Positions 53,538 to 61,656 of a stretch of 64,000 bases of DNA are shown one piece after another. This DNA is from Bacteroidota bacterium. GTDB lineage: Bacteria; Bacteroidota; Ignavibacteria; Ignavibacteriales; Melioribacteraceae. Within the stretch, counting starts at the first letter, position 1. Each line of letters opens with the position of its first letter. The notes under the pieces are model-generated. The model was not told where the DNA came from. It ran no database searches and saw only the letters and a list, made by a program, of their open reading frames with translations. The stretch covers positions 186,001 through 250,000 of the forward strand of contig JAKAKD010000030.1 in assembly GCA_021824635.1 (NCBI GenBank). Direction: 5' to 3'. The position numbers were made by a program, and so were the translations under genes.

Positions 53538-55022
53538 TTAGAAAGCATAGTTGAATGATATATGAATAAGAGTTGTGGATAATTGACTTGTACTTCCGTC
53601 ATATTCATTTGCAATTAAACTTGGTTTGCTCGCTGTAACAGATTTGTTAAGTCCAGCTTCAAATGCAGCATTGACAGTTAACGGATCAGAAATTTTATAG
53701 CTGGCGCCAACTGTAATATGGCTTTCAACAATAGCCGGGAAAATTGGGAAGATTGTGGATTCCGGAACCGGATTACCGCCGTAAGCATAACCGAGTCTCA
53801 GTGTTAAATCTTTATTAACATCATACTCGCCGCCCAATTTAATAACAATAGAATTTTTCCAGTTCATCGGAAAATCCAAATTAAATGTTCCATTGTTGCC
53901 AAGCATCTTGTTGATGTTTGCATTGTTGCCGTTAGAAAGTTTTATAGTCATTTTATCAAAAGCATTTTCCCAATTTATCCATTCAAAATCAGCTGCCAAC
54001 ATAAAATTATTTGCTGCTTTGTAAGAAACACCAAAACCAAATGATTGAGGAAAAGTAAGGTCAACGTTCAAATCATAATTAGCTACAACTCCCTTTGTCA
54101 TATCAATTCCTAATCCGGTGAATTGAGCCATCACAGCTGCTGTAGCTTGCGCTTGAGTCATACCTTGCATCATAGCGCCTGCAACTGCTTTGCCGAATGC
54201 GTCATTCAACTGCGCTGTCATATCCATTAAAGCTTTGCCGTTTTTATAAGTAAGTGAAGTAGGCATTGTGTAGCTAAAACCAAACGAAAGTTGATCATCA
54301 ACTTTGTAAGCAAAACCAATTTTACCATTAAAACCAGTTCCGACTAAATCAGTCATCTTTGCTGTTGCTGTAACTTCATCATATCCAAATCCGCCCATTG
54401 TTGAAGGTGCGGCGAACATTTGTCCGAATGTCATTCCGGGCATTGCAACGCCTTGCATGACTGATGGACTAAGAGAATACGGCATTCCGAATTCAAGCAT
54501 GCTGTAAACTAAATGAGCGCTGATACCAACGGAAAAATTTTCATTGAATTTGTAAGCAACTGTTAAACCACCCTGCATTGAAGCAAGCATAGAATGGTAT
54601 TTCTGTAGATTGTACGTTCCATCTTGGTTTCTATAAAGAGCGTGTTTTAATGAATAGTCTGCACCCATTCCACCGGCTGTGAAAAATCCTATTCCCCAGC
54701 TAAAATTACTTTCTTTGTATTTATTTACATATGCTGCAGCTGGGAGAGGAAAAGTATTTTTGTCTCCATCGGCATCATTAAGAGCATTCTTAAAATGAAG
54801 CGAGGGAAACATAAGGGAAAGATTTACATCCAGACTTGAGTTGTTCAGAAAAGAAATACCCGCCGGGTTAGACATCATAAGCTCCGGACTGTCAAATGTT
54901 CCTATGCTTACTCCGCCGCGTCCCATTGATTTAGCATTAAAGCCAACCAGTCTGGTCCCGGTCTGTGCAAATGCAACAGAGGTCAACAGTACTAACATTA
55001 GAATTGATTTTGTGAACTTCAT
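53538..55022 (-). CDS. FadL/OmpP1-type outer-membrane transporter
   Basis: A 494-residue outer-membrane barrel. Signal peptide ending SVAFAQ, then the OmpP1/FadL N-terminal pattern GTRLVGFNAKSMGRGGVSIGTFDSPELMMSNPAGISFLNN (about 20-60) and beta strands throughout, ending with LIHISFNYAF. Members import hydrophobic compounds such as fatty acids. AAGGAG supports ATG 55022. The gene is 48 bases downstream of another exported protein, so they likely form an operon. Confidence 0.87.
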   Translation of the reverse strand: MKFTKSILMLVLLTSVAFAQTGTRLVGFNAKSMGRGGVSIGTFDSPELMMSNPAGISFLNNSSLDVNLSLMFPSLHFKNALNDADGDKNTFPLPAAAYVNKYKESNFSWGIGFFTAGGMGADYSLKHALYRNQDGTYNLQKYHSMLASMQGGLTVAYKFNENFSVGISAHLVYSMLEFGMPYSLSPSVMQGVAMPGMTFGQMFAAPSTMGGFGYDEVTATAKMTDLVGTGFNGKIGFAYKVDDQLSFGFSYTMPTSLTYKNGKALMDMTAQLNDAFGKAVAGAMMQGMTQAQATAAVMAQFTGLGIDMTKGVVANYDLNVDLTFPQSFGFGVSYKAANNFMLAADFEWINWENAFDKMTIKLSNGNNANINKMLGNNGTFNLDFPMNWKNSIVIKLGGEYDVNKDLTLRLGYAYGGNPVPESTIFPIFPAIVESHITVGASYKISDPLTVNAAFEAGLNKSVTASKPSLIANEYDGSTSQLSTTLIHISFNYAF

Positions 55023-55070
55023 TTTAATACTCCTTTATTTTTGTGAGTGGTACAGCATTATATGTGTCTT

Positions 55071-56174
55071 TTATTTCTTGAATTCTTTTCCAAATAGAGC
55101 AAGTCCAATCGATTCATCCAACACAGACGGCATGCTCATATGATTCATAAATGCCATCTTACCGGCATCCCAGAAGTACATATCCATTCTGAACATTTCT
55201 CTAGCTGTATTAACGAGAAGTTGTCCGTTTTTTTGTGTAATTAAAACTTCGATTGGATATGCTACAACGTGATCGATACCGGGACATTTATTTTCTTTTG
55301 TCTCGCGGCTCGAGCCGGCAATTTGAAATGATAATCCTTCTGTCTGTGGTCTTGTAATACCAAGCAGAACAGAGGAAGAATCGGGAGAATAAACCTGACC
55401 AATGATTCTCCATTTCAAAACTTCCGGTGATGCAACGTAACGGTAATCAACATCATCTTTTGCCGGTTTGAAGTTTTTAATATTGCTTTCCATTTCACTG
55501 ATCAATCTTTCCAGACCTTTTCTTCCTTCATTATTTTTTCTTGAATAGACAACAGGAAATTGATCTTCATCGTTAAAGAAAGTCATCTTGCCAACCATCA
55601 TAAACATATCGCGCGATGATTCACGTAAGTCTTCATCGCTGCGTATCGGTTCCAGCGCTTTTTCTTCTTTAGTGCCGCCCGCTATTGAATGAATGGTTTT
55701 TACAAGGTTGGCTTTAAATTCTTTTGTCTTTGCAACAACTTGATTGTACTCGTTCTCTTTGCCGTTTTCCCAAAGATCGTTAAAGACAATTCGGTTAATT
55801 GTCTCCGGATCGGCAATAACAATTTGAATTCCATCAGGTGTTTCATATAATCCTACTCTCAGAAATGCAGCAACCAAATATTTGTTACCGTGCGCTGTTA
55901 TCATTTTTGTGAATTCGTTTGAGCTGAGTAAAATCAACTTTGCTTTGGAACCGCACTGATCATCTTTCTTTTGTCTAACGATATCCGGTGAAGCAATCTC
56001 TGTGTAATTGAGAATGTTGTAACCGGCATTTTTTAATCTAGTTTTTAGTTCATCTCCAACTTTATTGATATCCCCTTTTACATTAGCAACCATCAGCAAA
56101 TAAATGCCATGGTTAGAAGCGAAAACATTTGAAAATAGTAGTATTGTTAGAAGCAGCACTATTTTTTTCATCAT
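55071..56174 (-). CDS. Exported protein of unknown function (possible DUF302-like part)
   Basis: A 367-residue protein with a signal peptide (MMKKIVLLLTILLFSNVFA). The N-terminal half (VGDELKTRLKNAGYNIL ... NKYLVAAFLRVGLYETPDGIQIVIADPETINRIVFND) vaguely resembles DUF302 domains by its pattern of strand-helix-strand and acidic tail, which is a guess. The C-terminal half is unknown. Start is ATG 56174, preceded by GGTGAG. Directly upstream of the FadL-type gene and probably co-transcribed; possibly a porin accessory protein. Confidence 0.6.
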   Translation of the reverse strand: MMKKIVLLLTILLFSNVFASNHGIYLLMVANVKGDINKVGDELKTRLKNAGYNILNYTEIASPDIVRQKKDDQCGSKAKLILLSSNEFTKMITAHGNKYLVAAFLRVGLYETPDGIQIVIADPETINRIVFNDLWENGKENEYNQVVAKTKEFKANLVKTIHSIAGGTKEEKALEPIRSDEDLRESSRDMFMMVGKMTFFNDEDQFPVVYSRKNNEGRKGLERLISEMESNIKNFKPAKDDVDYRYVASPEVLKWRIIGQVYSPDSSSVLLGITRPQTEGLSFQIAGSSRETKENKCPGIDHVVAYPIEVLITQKNGQLLVNTAREMFRMDMYFWDAGKMAFMNHMSMPSVLDESIGLALFGKEFKK

Positions 56175-56209
56175 AACTCTCACCGGTTATTTGTTAATAA
56201 AAAGATTAT

Positions 56210-56293
56210 GGGTAAGAGTAAGATTAAGAACAAAACTTTTTTTACTTTATAAATAATTTCTTGCTCATGATCTTGCTCTTGATCTTATTCTTA
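56210..56293. repeat. Degenerate GATCTTGCTCATGATC repeat tract
   Basis: GGGTAAGAGTAAGATTAAGA and CTCATGATCTTGCTCTTGATCTTATTCTTAA are two imperfect, partly inverted tracts of the CATGATCTTG family (copies at 13959 and 48542). It lies between the dsrE-like gene and the unknown exported gene. Confidence 0.55.
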
Positions 56294-56782
56294 AGTAAAG
56301 ATTATCTGTGAGCCAGCCGATTTTTCATAGAATTGACCGACTGAGATAATATCATCAACTTGCGGACAGAAGTCTTTTTTTGTTAAATGGAACATATCAA
56401 CGGTTGCTTTGCATCCGTAAATTTCGCAGCCCGTATCGTGAATCATTTCAATAAATTCTCTAATAGGTGGAATATCCAATTTTTCAATTTCTTTTTTCAT
56501 CATTCCCGTTGCGAACCATGACATTCCAGGAATGGCGCCCATCCATGTAGGTAAACCCGGTCCCATTGCCGAAGGAACACACATTGCCGGATTACCTACG
56601 GTTGCAACTTTTAGATGATCCATTTTCTTTTCGATGACGGCGTGAAGACCGAAGAATGTAAAGAACAATGTTGCTTCAATACCTTCCATTCTTGCGCCGT
56701 TAGCCATAATTAATCCGGGATAAACACCTTCCAATGACCCGCGTGAAATTACGATAGATACTTTTTTGATTGGTTCTGCCAT
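56291..56782 (-). CDS. DsrE/DsrF-like sulfur-relay family protein
   Basis: A 163-residue DsrE/F-like (DrsE superfamily) protein. IVISRGSLEGVYPGLIMANGARMEGIEATLFFTFFGLHAV (about 10-49) is the characteristic Rossmann-like start, with Cys in GNPAMCVPSAMG (about 66-77) and DTGCEIYGCKATVDMFHLTKKDF (about 113-135). Family members carry persulfides or fold with TusBCD. Start ATG 56782 has GAGGAG eight bases upstream. Its last few bases touch the repeat; upstream is the DsrC-like gene. Confidence 0.88.
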   Translation of the reverse strand: MAEPIKKVSIVISRGSLEGVYPGLIMANGARMEGIEATLFFTFFGLHAVIEKKMDHLKVATVGNPAMCVPSAMGPGLPTWMGAIPGMSWFATGMMKKEIEKLDIPPIREFIEMIHDTGCEIYGCKATVDMFHLTKKDFCPQVDDIISVGQFYEKSAGSQIIFT

Positions 56783-56799
56783 TTTCATTTCTCCTCTAA

Positions 56800-57117
56800 T
56801 TAAATACATCCTTTTGGTTTTGGTAATCCTGCAATGCGTGCAGCTTTTTTAGCCGGTCCGCCCGGAAAGAGTGTATACAATTCTTTTGTATCAACACCGC
56901 TTTCTTTGGTTAGTTTTCTAATCGAAGGTGCATCTCCTTTGGCTTCGAATTCTTTTCTCATGTAATTGATAACGAGCCAACGCCTATCATTAAGCTCAGG
57001 AATGCCTTCTTCAACAGCCAATGCTTTAGCTACATCTTCATTCCAATCCGTTTGTTTTGCTAAATTACCATCGGCATCAAGTTCTACCATTTTGCCTGCA
57101 TATTCTTTTACTGCCAT
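56800..57117 (-). CDS. TusE/DsrC/DsvC family sulfur-relay protein
   Basis: A 105-residue DsrC-family protein with the C-terminal arm TLFPGGPAKKAARIAGLPKPKGCI. The penultimate Cys is retained, while the other Cys of DsrC, 11 residues earlier, is Ala (AARIAG rather than ACKLAG). Proteins with only the penultimate Cys are more like TusE or regulatory forms. The N-terminal NDRRWLVINYMRKEF motif is typical. AAGGAG precedes ATG. It is upstream of the DsrE-like gene in a series with DUF1641 and SQR. Confidence 0.9.
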   Translation of the reverse strand: MAVKEYAGKMVELDADGNLAKQTDWNEDVAKALAVEEGIPELNDRRWLVINYMRKEFEAKGDAPSIRKLTKESGVDTKELYTLFPGGPAKKAARIAGLPKPKGCI

Positions 57118-57134
57118 TTTTATCTCTCCTTTAT

Positions 57135-57842
57135 TTAATTATTTTTTGTTGAATCTATTTCAATGATTTCCTTACCGTTTTGGGGACTCGCAAGATTCTT
57201 CAAGAACTCAAGCGCAAATGCTAAACCTCTTTTCGCTTCCGGTGTGTTTAACTCTTTCATTATTCCGAAGAGCGATACATCTTTCTTCACAACAATATCA
57301 AGCTGCTTATACACATTAAGCGCATTATTGATCGTATGAAGCATATCCGGTTGTGTAAGATTTTTTACTGTGTTGAGAATTGTAACGATGTTGTCGCCGA
57401 GACTTCTTACTTCTTCTTTGCTGAAGGATGTAACTATATTATCTGCAATGTTTGTAAGCTCTTTAGCAAATTCGAAATAACCTTTTTTATCAATCTCATC
57501 CAGTGTTTTCATAAAATCTAAGATGGATTCTCTCACGAGCGGAGAAACATCCACAAGAAAATCTTTCAAGCTCTCCAATTGTTCAATACTTCGGTTGATG
57601 GTGTTTACATTTCTCAGAAGGTACTTTCCGAGGTGCAGTATATCCCTGGTATTTACATGATCATGAACAGCTTCTAGTTCAACAACGGCAGTATCGTAAA
57701 AATCCTTACCGACACGCATTAAGTCCTCTTTCAGATCTTCCATCTCGCGTCTGTGTTTTCTCTGAAGTTCAATCTCTTCAAGGATAATATCCAGCTTTCT
57801 ATTAATTTCATCTATCTGCTTTTGTGTTTTAATTTCTTCCAT
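57135..57842 (-). CDS. DUF1641 family protein
   Basis: A 235-residue, almost fully helical, charged protein. The C-terminal DUF1641 core is TQPDMLHTINNALNVYKQLD ... LFGIMKELNTPEAKRGLAFALEFLKNLA (about 165-218); the N-terminus is a coiled coil (EIELQRKHRREMEDLKEDLM). DUF1641 proteins commonly sit beside sulfide:quinone reductases or formate dehydrogenases and may act as a helper for membrane association. Start ATG 57842 with AGAGGATG upstream, one base after the SQR stop. Confidence 0.85.
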   Translation of the reverse strand: MEEIKTQKQIDEINRKLDIILEEIELQRKHRREMEDLKEDLMRVGKDFYDTAVVELEAVHDHVNTRDILHLGKYLLRNVNTINRSIEQLESLKDFLVDVSPLVRESILDFMKTLDEIDKKGYFEFAKELTNIADNIVTSFSKEEVRSLGDNIVTILNTVKNLTQPDMLHTINNALNVYKQLDIVVKKDVSLFGIMKELNTPEAKRGLAFALEFLKNLASPQNGKEIIEIDSTKNN

Positions 57843-57843
57843 T

Positions 57844-59073
57844 TTACATCCTCTTTCCAGCCATTGACATTTGTGATTCTATCGGCAGTTCTGTTCCTTT
57901 CAACAAGAAATTCCAGTACATCCATCGGAACATCACCTTACCGTAGTGATTCATTTTTGTCTCTTCTAAAAGTGAAAACGGTCCAACGCCGGGCAGCGGG
58001 AATTTTCCCGGTAACGGTTCTGTATCGTAATTGAAATCAATTAAAATTCCTTTGCCAAAACCGGATTCAATAAAGCAGTTGGCGTGACCATCAAATTTAG
58101 CATGTGGTTCACTTCCTTCAATTACGCTTAAAATATTTTCGAAAAGTATATCTGCTTGAAAATGTGCAACCGAACCGGCTTTCGAACTCGGAAGGTTTGT
58201 TGCGTCACCAATAACAAAAATATTTTCGTATTCGGAAGATCGGAGTGTTTGTTTATCTGTCGGTACAAAATTCAACTCGTCACCCATTCCGCTCCTTGCT
58301 ATCAACTCGTCTCCCATGTTCGTAGGTATGCTTACCAACACATCGAAATCAACTTCACGTTCGTCCCATGAAATAATTTTTTTCTGCTCGTTATCCACTC
58401 TCGCTATGCTGAAATCGGTTGTAAGCTTAATATTTTTCTTATCGAGAAAATCACCAAGGATTGCAGAAGCTCTTGGTTTTGTAAAAGCTCCAGGCAGTGG
58501 TGTTACAAAATGGATTTCAACTTTATCTCTTATTCCTCTTTCGGTGAAATATGAATCGGCAAGAAAAACAAATTCAAGCGGTGCCACAGGACATTTAATC
58601 GGCATTTCTGTAATGTTCAGAACAAGTTTTCCGCCTTCCCAATGTTTAAAGAAATTAGATAATGCGCACGCACCTTCAATTGTATAGAAGTCGAAAACAT
58701 TTTTGTGCCAAAGTTCTCCTTTCAATCCTTCGGTCTCCTCCGGTTTTATCTGCGCGCCGGTTGCTATTATCAAAATATCGTACGAAAGAACTTTGCTGTC
58801 CTTAAGTATTACCCGGTTTTCTTTGGGTTCGATCTTTTCAATTTCCGAAACAATTACATTCGCCTCAGACGGAAAGAAATCCCTTTTTGGCTTGATGACA
58901 TCTTTTCTTTTGTAGATACCGAACGGAATGAACAAGAACCCGGGCTGGTAATAATGTGTTTCATGCTGATCTACAATGGTTATCTGCCATTCATTTTTAT
59001 CTAAGACACTGCTTAATTTATTCAGCATCATAGTCCCCGCTGTTCCAGCCCCGAGTATCAATAATTTCTTCAT
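57844..59073 (-). CDS. Sulfide:quinone oxidoreductase family flavoprotein
   Basis: A 409-residue FAD/NAD(P)-binding oxidoreductase of the SQR type. FAD-binding LLILGAGTAGTMMLNKL (about 4-20), the YDILIIATGAQIKPEETEG region (about 98-116) and NIFVIGDATNLPSSKAGSVAHFQADI (about 284-309). Three Cys (136, 161 in MPIKCPVAPLEF, 333) fit the redox Cys of SQR. The C-terminal hydrophobic amphipathic stretch (MFRWMYWNFLLKGTE) is typical for quinone-side membrane anchoring. Oxidises sulfide and reduces quinone. Upstream is the merR gene, 26 bases. Confidence 0.9.
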   Translation of the reverse strand: MKKLLILGAGTAGTMMLNKLSSVLDKNEWQITIVDQHETHYYQPGFLFIPFGIYKRKDVIKPKRDFFPSEANVIVSEIEKIEPKENRVILKDSKVLSYDILIIATGAQIKPEETEGLKGELWHKNVFDFYTIEGACALSNFFKHWEGGKLVLNITEMPIKCPVAPLEFVFLADSYFTERGIRDKVEIHFVTPLPGAFTKPRASAILGDFLDKKNIKLTTDFSIARVDNEQKKIISWDEREVDFDVLVSIPTNMGDELIARSGMGDELNFVPTDKQTLRSSEYENIFVIGDATNLPSSKAGSVAHFQADILFENILSVIEGSEPHAKFDGHANCFIESGFGKGILIDFNYDTEPLPGKFPLPGVGPFSLLEETKMNHYGKVMFRWMYWNFLLKGTELPIESQMSMAGKRM

Positions 59074-59099
59074 AGTTTTTCCTTAATTTTAATTTAGAG

Positions 59100-59543
59100 T
59101 TATAAAATGATTTCTTTTAGTTTGTCTTTTATGCTCTTACAGTTTCCAAAAGATGAATACACCTGGCAAGTACGGCAATCTCGTGAAGTACAATAATTAT
59201 CTTTGTGATTAAGCATCCAGCAAGGTTTAGAATATTCACTGTAAGCGTGGCAATTTTGTCTGTCTTTTTTTGAACAACTTAAAATACCCCAGCATGGTAT
59301 CAACGAAAGGATTCTACGAATCCCTTCAATTCCAATCTTATCTTCCGATATTGTTTTTCTAATGCATCTCATCCGTTCAAGATCTTTATCGGAATACAAT
59401 CTTTGGTGGCTCTCTTTTTTAAAGGGAAGGATTAATCCTTCTCTTTCATACATTCTTAGGGTATGGACTGAAATATTCAGTAAGCTTGCGGCAGTGCTTA
59501 TGGTATAAACCGGGTTATCGGAGACGTCTTGTGAATACATCAT
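59100..59543 (-). CDS. MerR family regulator with Cys-rich C-terminus
   Basis: A 147-residue regulator. N-terminal winged helix (YTISTAASLLNISVHTLRMYEREGLILPFKKESHQRLYSDKDLERM, about 12-57) and a short C-terminal region with eight Cys (PCWGILSC, NCHAY, KPCWMLNH, YC, DCRTCQVY, GNC), a pattern recalling metal- or cluster-binding two-CW domains. It would sense redox or sulfur species. It is first in the run upstream of SQR, DUF1641 and the DsrC/E genes, so it is probably autoregulatory. A dyad lies at 59567-59588. Confidence 0.88.
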   Translation of the reverse strand: MMYSQDVSDNPVYTISTAASLLNISVHTLRMYEREGLILPFKKESHQRLYSDKDLERMRCIRKTISEDKIGIEGIRRILSLIPCWGILSCSKKDRQNCHAYSEYSKPCWMLNHKDNYCTSRDCRTCQVYSSFGNCKSIKDKLKEIIL

Positions 59544-59566
59544 AATTATTGATCATTATTCCAATT

Positions 59567-59588
59567 GTTGATATCAGTGGGTATCAAC
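59567..59588 (-). promoter_or_regulatory. Palindromic operator candidate for the MerR-type regulator
   Basis: GTTGATA (59567-59573) and TATCAAC (59582-59588) are exact inverted repeats with an eight-base spacer, 24 bases before the merR start. On the minus strand TTGATA at its outer edge resembles a -35 box, and AATAAT about 21 bases on resembles a -10, an over-long spacing such as MerR activators untwist. Confidence 0.5.
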
Positions 59589-59732
59589 TTTACTGCCAAT
59601 AGATAATGTTAGTTTTTTCGCAATATTTTCAGCATTGTTACTTTTTTCTTCCCATTTGTAAGAAAATGTATACAATAACTTCCAAAAAATGGGATAACGG
59701 CTATGTTGTCTTGAATAAATTTAGGTAGGTAA

Positions 59733-59766
59733 ATCCGGCGCTATATGCGGAAATCACGCGCCGGAT
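59733..59766 (-). terminator. Hairpin after the rhodanese gene
   Basis: ATCCGGCGC (59733-59741) and GCGCCGGAT (59758-59766) form a perfect 9-bp GC-rich stem with a 16-base loop, 21 bases after the rhodanese stop on the minus strand. No long T run follows, so it may be a weaker terminator or 3' stabiliser. Confidence 0.6.
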
Positions 59767-59786
59767 AGTTGAATATTGATAATAAA

Positions 59787-60455
59787 TCAGCAACCTTCTT
59801 TCTTTTTCTTTGTTGCTTTTCCGCCAACAGCCGGAGTAGAAAGTTTTGGCATTGCCGGTATTGCTGGTTTTATAGTTGACGCTGCTGATGTTGTTGTCTG
59901 TTCTGCAGTTGCCAATTGAGGTGTACCGCCAAAGTATGCGCTGATCTGTTTAACTTTTTCAAATGCTGCTGTCTGTTCCGGTGTTGCATTTAAAGCTAGC
60001 TTCGGAAATAGAATTTGATTTTTCCATTCATTCAATCCGCCGGAAAGAATATAAACACCTTTATAATTACTGCTCCTTAGAACAAACCAAGCTTGTGCTG
60101 CAGCGATATCATCATTGCCATAAAGAATGATTTTTTGATTTCTCATTAATCCTGAACCGAGCAAATCTTCCATCTTAATATTAACTGAAGTAGGAATGTT
60201 GTATTCGGAATATTCTTTTTCGTTTCTCAAATCCACCAAAGTAAAATCGGATTTTTCTTTGATTAGCCAATCTGCCAGAGTCATAACCTCAATTTTGTCT
60301 TGATCTTTAACTGTTGAAAGAGCCATCTCTTTTGCGTTTACATAAATTTTATTATCGTCAGTTGGATTAGCTATGAACAGCGCGATAATTCCAAGAAGAG
60401 CAGCAACCATCGCTAATTTTTTTGATATGCTAAGTTTCATAAACCATTCTTTCAT
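59787..60455 (-). CDS. Membrane-anchored rhodanese-like protein without catalytic Cys
   Basis: A 222-residue protein with an N-terminal membrane anchor (LSISKKLAMVAALLGIIALFIANP), a rhodanese-like domain (about 70-150, FTLVDLRNEKEYSEYNIPTSVNIKMEDL ... KIILYGNDDIAAAQAWFVLRSSNYKGVYILSGGLNEWKN) and a Pro/Lys-rich tail ending KKKEGC. The active loop that normally starts with Cys reads YGNDDIA, so sulfur transfer through that residue is not possible; the single terminal Cys is a possible substitute. ATG 60455 overlaps the upstream YeeE stop by four bases, so they are coupled. Confidence 0.85.
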   Translation of the reverse strand: MKEWFMKLSISKKLAMVAALLGIIALFIANPTDDNKIYVNAKEMALSTVKDQDKIEVMTLADWLIKEKSDFTLVDLRNEKEYSEYNIPTSVNIKMEDLLGSGLMRNQKIILYGNDDIAAAQAWFVLRSSNYKGVYILSGGLNEWKNQILFPKLALNATPEQTAAFEKVKQISAYFGGTPQLATAEQTTTSAASTIKPAIPAMPKLSTPAVGGKATKKKKEGC

Positions 60456-61054
60456 TCTACACCTCTTCCGCTTTTCTTTGCTATTTTTTTTTCTCCCCAT
60501 TCAGCAGCTGCAAAAGCACCTAACGCCATTGCTACAACCAAGAAGACAACCATCCCATGAGAGATACCAAGGAATTCGGGGAGTGTTACTCTTCCCATTG
60601 GTGTCGAATTATAAAATCCTTCCAACAGCGGAAACATTTCTCCAAAGACAAATATGCCGAAGAAAATTCCTAACAAGTAAACAAAGCCATCTGTTCTTCC
60701 GGTTGACGCAGAAACAACAGACGTACCGGGACAGTATCCGCCAATGACAAATCCCATTCCGAGCATCAAACCGCCGACTATTTGAGGAAGTATATAAGTA
60801 TCTCCGACGTAAACGAGCGAAAGATCAAGCCACCCTATCCATGCGAAATAAAATAATCCAAGCATCGCTGTTACAATTGCAGTGAACATCACTTTTAGAA
60901 CTCGCATATTGTAGAAATAGAATTGCGCCGCAAGAATTCTGGCATTACCAAATCCACCACGTTCAAGTGCGAAACCAAATCCAATGCCGATAATAAATGC
61001 CACGACCAAACCAAAGTCGAAGCCGAAATAATCAAATTTGAAATAAGGCATCAT
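60452..61054 (-). CDS. YeeE/YedE family sulfur transporter (thiosulfate/sulfur uptake), C-terminal part
   Basis: A 200-residue membrane protein of the Sulf_transp family (YeeE/YedE), with about five to six helices and the sulfur-handling motif GYCPGTSVVSASTGRTDG (about 100-117; conserved Cys). Members move thiosulfate or sulfur across the membrane. Start ATG 61054 overlaps the upstream YeeE stop (ATGA), with AAGGAG nine bases upstream; ATG 61060 is an alternative. With the next gene it forms a two-protein YeeE pair, as in several sulfur-reducing organisms. Confidence 0.87.
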   Translation of the reverse strand: MMPYFKFDYFGFDFGLVVAFIIGIGFGFALERGGFGNARILAAQFYFYNMRVLKVMFTAIVTAMLGLFYFAWIGWLDLSLVYVGDTYILPQIVGGLMLGMGFVIGGYCPGTSVVSASTGRTDGFVYLLGIFFGIFVFGEMFPLLEGFYNSTPMGRVTLPEFLGISHGMVVFLVVAMALGAFAAAEWGEKKIAKKSGRGVE

Positions 61055-61605
61055 AACCATTGTCTCCTTACGAAATATGCAGCTGCATAACCTCCTCCGA
61101 ATACAGCAAACATGAAAGCCCACCCGCCAAGACTAAGCAGCGAACCGCCTGTGAGTGCCAATCCGCTTGTGCATCCACGCGCCATCTTTGCGCCGAACCC
61201 CATAATTGTCCCGCCTACAAAAGCGTAAATCAATCTTGTCTTCACAGAAACATTGGGACCTTTTTCAGTTGTACGTTTAATTCTATGTGCCAGCGATCCG
61301 GAAATAAATCCTCCGGCAACAACACCAAGAACTTCGAACAAGAGCCAGTCTTTAAGAGGATTTGTTGTTCCATCTCCTAAATACTCTTTGTAAAAATTAT
61401 TATTTGCGGCATGCTCTGGCGCAATCTTATCTACACCCACAGCAACAAGAGTTGAAACAGCTCCGGAAGCTCCGAGCCCGCGCCCCATAATTAAAAATGC
61501 TGCAAGTAAAACAATTCCTAAACCAAAGCCGGTAACGTAAGGATTAGAGTATGGCTTCGGCTCGAAATGTTTTTCTTCATGAGATTTTTCTTTTTTGGGA
61601 ATCAT
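61051..61605 (-). CDS. YeeE/YedE family sulfur transporter, N-terminal-type part
   Basis: A 184-residue membrane protein with about four helices and MARGCTSGLALTGGSLLSLGGW (about 142-163), the other conserved Cys loop of the YeeE/YedE family, with an inserted periplasmic segment (VDKIAPEHAANNNFYKEYLGDGTT). It pairs with the downstream gene. GGAG precedes ATG 61605. The NrfD-like gene ends 51 bases upstream, so the operon with polysulfide reductase continues. Confidence 0.87.
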   Translation of the reverse strand: MIPKKEKSHEEKHFEPKPYSNPYVTGFGLGIVLLAAFLIMGRGLGASGAVSTLVAVGVDKIAPEHAANNNFYKEYLGDGTTNPLKDWLLFEVLGVVAGGFISGSLAHRIKRTTEKGPNVSVKTRLIYAFVGGTIMGFGAKMARGCTSGLALTGGSLLSLGGWAFMFAVFGGGYAAAYFVRRQWL

Positions 61606-61656
61606 AAATTCTCCATCGTTTTAATCTTTTTGAAACTCAGTTGAATCGCTTTTCAC

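Noticed and set aside
61055..61123. N-terminal Cys-rich extension of the second YeeE gene (MGFHVCCIRRR).
   Set aside because: It lies in another frame of the upstream YeeE gene; AAGGAG and ATGA overlap place the start at 61054.
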